Assembly (NCBI GenBank): GCA_947502885.1
Contig: CANNBP010000007.1
Location: 124,001-188,000 of the forward strand
Length of the DNA stretch: 64,000 nucleotides
Source: an uncultured Aquimarina sp.
GTDB taxonomy: Bacteria > Bacteroidota > Bacteroidia > Flavobacteriales > Flavobacteriaceae
Direction: 5' to 3'
This document shows positions 62,968-64,000 of the stretch, in pieces; within the stretch, counting starts at the first letter, position 1; every line of letters begins with the position of its first letter. The position numbers were made by a program, and so were the translations under genes. The notes below the pieces were generated by a model that saw only the letters and a program-made list of their open reading frames with translations, had not been told where the DNA came from and did not search any database.

Positions 62968-64000
62968 ATGGCAGTTTTAAATAAAATCAGACAGCGTTCG
63001 GTTTTCTTAATCGTAATTATTGCATTAGCGCTTTTCTCTTTTGTATTGGCGGATTTAATTCGTAACGGAGGAGCAATATCTCAAAAAGCAGAAAATATTA
63101 TCGCAACAATAAATGGCACTGATATTGACAGGACCGATTTTGCTAAAAAAGTAGAATTAGCCTCAAGAAGTTTTGGAGGAGGATCATCAAGTATTCAGGC
63201 TGTAAATTACGTATGGAATCAGCAGTTAAGAGAAACTGTATTCGAAGAGCAATTTGAAGCTTTAGGTATTAGAGTTGGAGAAGATCAGGTAAATCAATTG
63301 TTAGAAGAATCATTGGCAAGTAATCCTACTTTTCAAAACGAAGCAGGTGTTTTTGATAAAGCTAAAATGCAAGAGTATGTAGCAAATGTAAAAGCTACTT
63401 CTCCGCAAGCTTATCAACAATGGTTAGATTATGAAATTTCTGTTGGTAAAGGAGCAAAAGAAAAAACATACCTTACTATGATAAAGGCAGCTGTTGGATC
63501 TACATTAAAAGAAGGAGAACTTGTATATAGAATGGAGAATGATAGAGTAGATATCAAATATGTACAATTACCTTTTTCTGGAATAGAAGACGCAGATATT
63601 AAAATAAGCGATGCCGAAATAAAAGCGTATGTTGACGCAAATGCAGAGCAATATAAAGCAGAAGCTTCTAGAGGTATTAATTATGTCTTATTTAAAGAAG
63701 AAGCAAGCGAAGAAGATGTAAAACAAATCACTGAAGAAGTTGCTGAATTGTTAAACGATAAGGTAGAGTTTAATCCTATCTCAAAAAAGAATGATTCTGT
63801 AAAAGGATTTAAAAATACCACAGATATCGAGGAGTTTGTAAATCAAAATTCATCGATTAAGTATGATAATAGCTTTAAATTTAAAAAAGATCTCCCTGCT
63901 GCAGTATCAGATACACTTTATAATACTGAAGTAGGAGGTGTGTATGGTCCTTATAAAGATGGTGATCATGTCAAGATTTCTAAAATTGTAGCACAAAAAA
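62968..64000 (+). CDS. Membrane-anchored peptidylprolyl isomerase (PpiD/SurA-like), 5' part
   Basis: The gene runs off the right edge; 344 codons are seen. It begins MAVLNKIRQRSVFLIVIIA with one membrane helix (about 12-30), then a SurA_N_3-type chaperone domain with INGTDIDRTDFAKKVE and RVGEDQVNQLLEESL, then the first part of a linker domain with YVDANAEQYKAEASRGINYV. PpiD-type foldases work on outer-membrane proteins in the periplasm. The parvulin catalytic domain would be downstream of the window. Confidence 0.88.
   Translation, partial: MAVLNKIRQRSVFLIVIIALALFSFVLADLIRNGGAISQKAENIIATINGTDIDRTDFAKKVELASRSFGGGSSSIQAVNYVWNQQLRETVFEEQFEALGIRVGEDQVNQLLEESLASNPTFQNEAGVFDKAKMQEYVANVKATSPQAYQQWLDYEISVGKGAKEKTYLTMIKAAVGSTLKEGELVYRMENDRVDIKYVQLPFSGIEDADIKISDAEIKAYVDANAEQYKAEASRGINYVLFKEEASEEDVKQITEEVAELLNDKVEFNPISKKNDSVKGFKNTTDIEEFVNQNSSIKYDNSFKFKKDLPAAVSDTLYNTEVGGVYGPYKDGDHVKISKIVAQK

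Overview
The window looks like chromosome of a marine-type member of the Flavobacteriaceae (Bacteroidota), possibly Aquimarina-like. The genus is an inference from overall protein character, not a database result. Supporting signs are the AT-rich sequence, very few Shine-Dalgarno sites, promoters of the Bacteroidota form TTTG-N18..20-TAnnTTTG, secreted proteins ending in type IX secretion (T9SS) sorting domains, and family content typical of the phylum (DUF4407, DUF4230, BlaI/M56 pairs, YpdA, CNNM-type transporter, LptC-CoaX cluster).

Layout. 1-6.3 kb: the tail of a rhodanese, an AraC regulator with a YpdA-like reductase and an SDR, then a run of two YHS-domain proteins, two envelope proteins and a flavodoxin-fold reductase. 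6.6 kb: tRNA-Leu(UAG). 6.9-16 kb: an M20 dipeptidase, a large secreted M43 metalloprotease with duplicated Cys-repeat/GEVED blocks, a BlaI/M56 signalling pair with a visible double operator, and a DUF4407 membrane protein. 15.9-30.7 kb, mostly minus strand: a 1057-residue HYR-repeat adhesin-like protein, a membrane-anchored MutS-like ATPase, a housekeeping run ending in hemW and ruvC (neither has an ATG at the expected start), a TPR protein, a second M56/BlaI pair with a different palindromic operator, and two small TonB-C-like proteins.

30.9-39.4 kb: a nitric-oxide/oxidative stress block with a Cys-containing Rrf2 regulator, a membrane protein, an adrenodoxin-type ferredoxin, a cupin, quinol NO reductase, group III truncated haemoglobin, an AraC regulator and a lipoprotein fusing YceI to a SrpA-type catalase. 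39.4-45.5 kb: a Crp/Fnr regulator, then a metabolic or transport run with a periplasmic MBL hydrolase, a MoaF-like protein, an orphan solute-binding protein, an alginate-export-type porin, an ABM domain joined to membrane helices and an NAD-binding protein.

45.7-55.7 kb is the most unusual part. It is a tight four-gene minus-strand operon holding a ClpB-like AAA ATPase with a degenerate N-terminal module, a short radical-SAM activase-like protein, a 2064-residue zinc-ribbon/Ser-Thr kinase/SF1 helicase/PD-(D/E)XK-like fusion, and a coiled-coil protein. It ends next to tRNA-Phe(GAA) and is my best candidate for a poorly described conflict or defence system. 56.6-64 kb returns to core genes: coaX, an outer-membrane protein, a TPR protein, lptC, a CNNM/CorC protein, a YhhN protein and the start of a PpiD/SurA-like foldase cut by the window edge.
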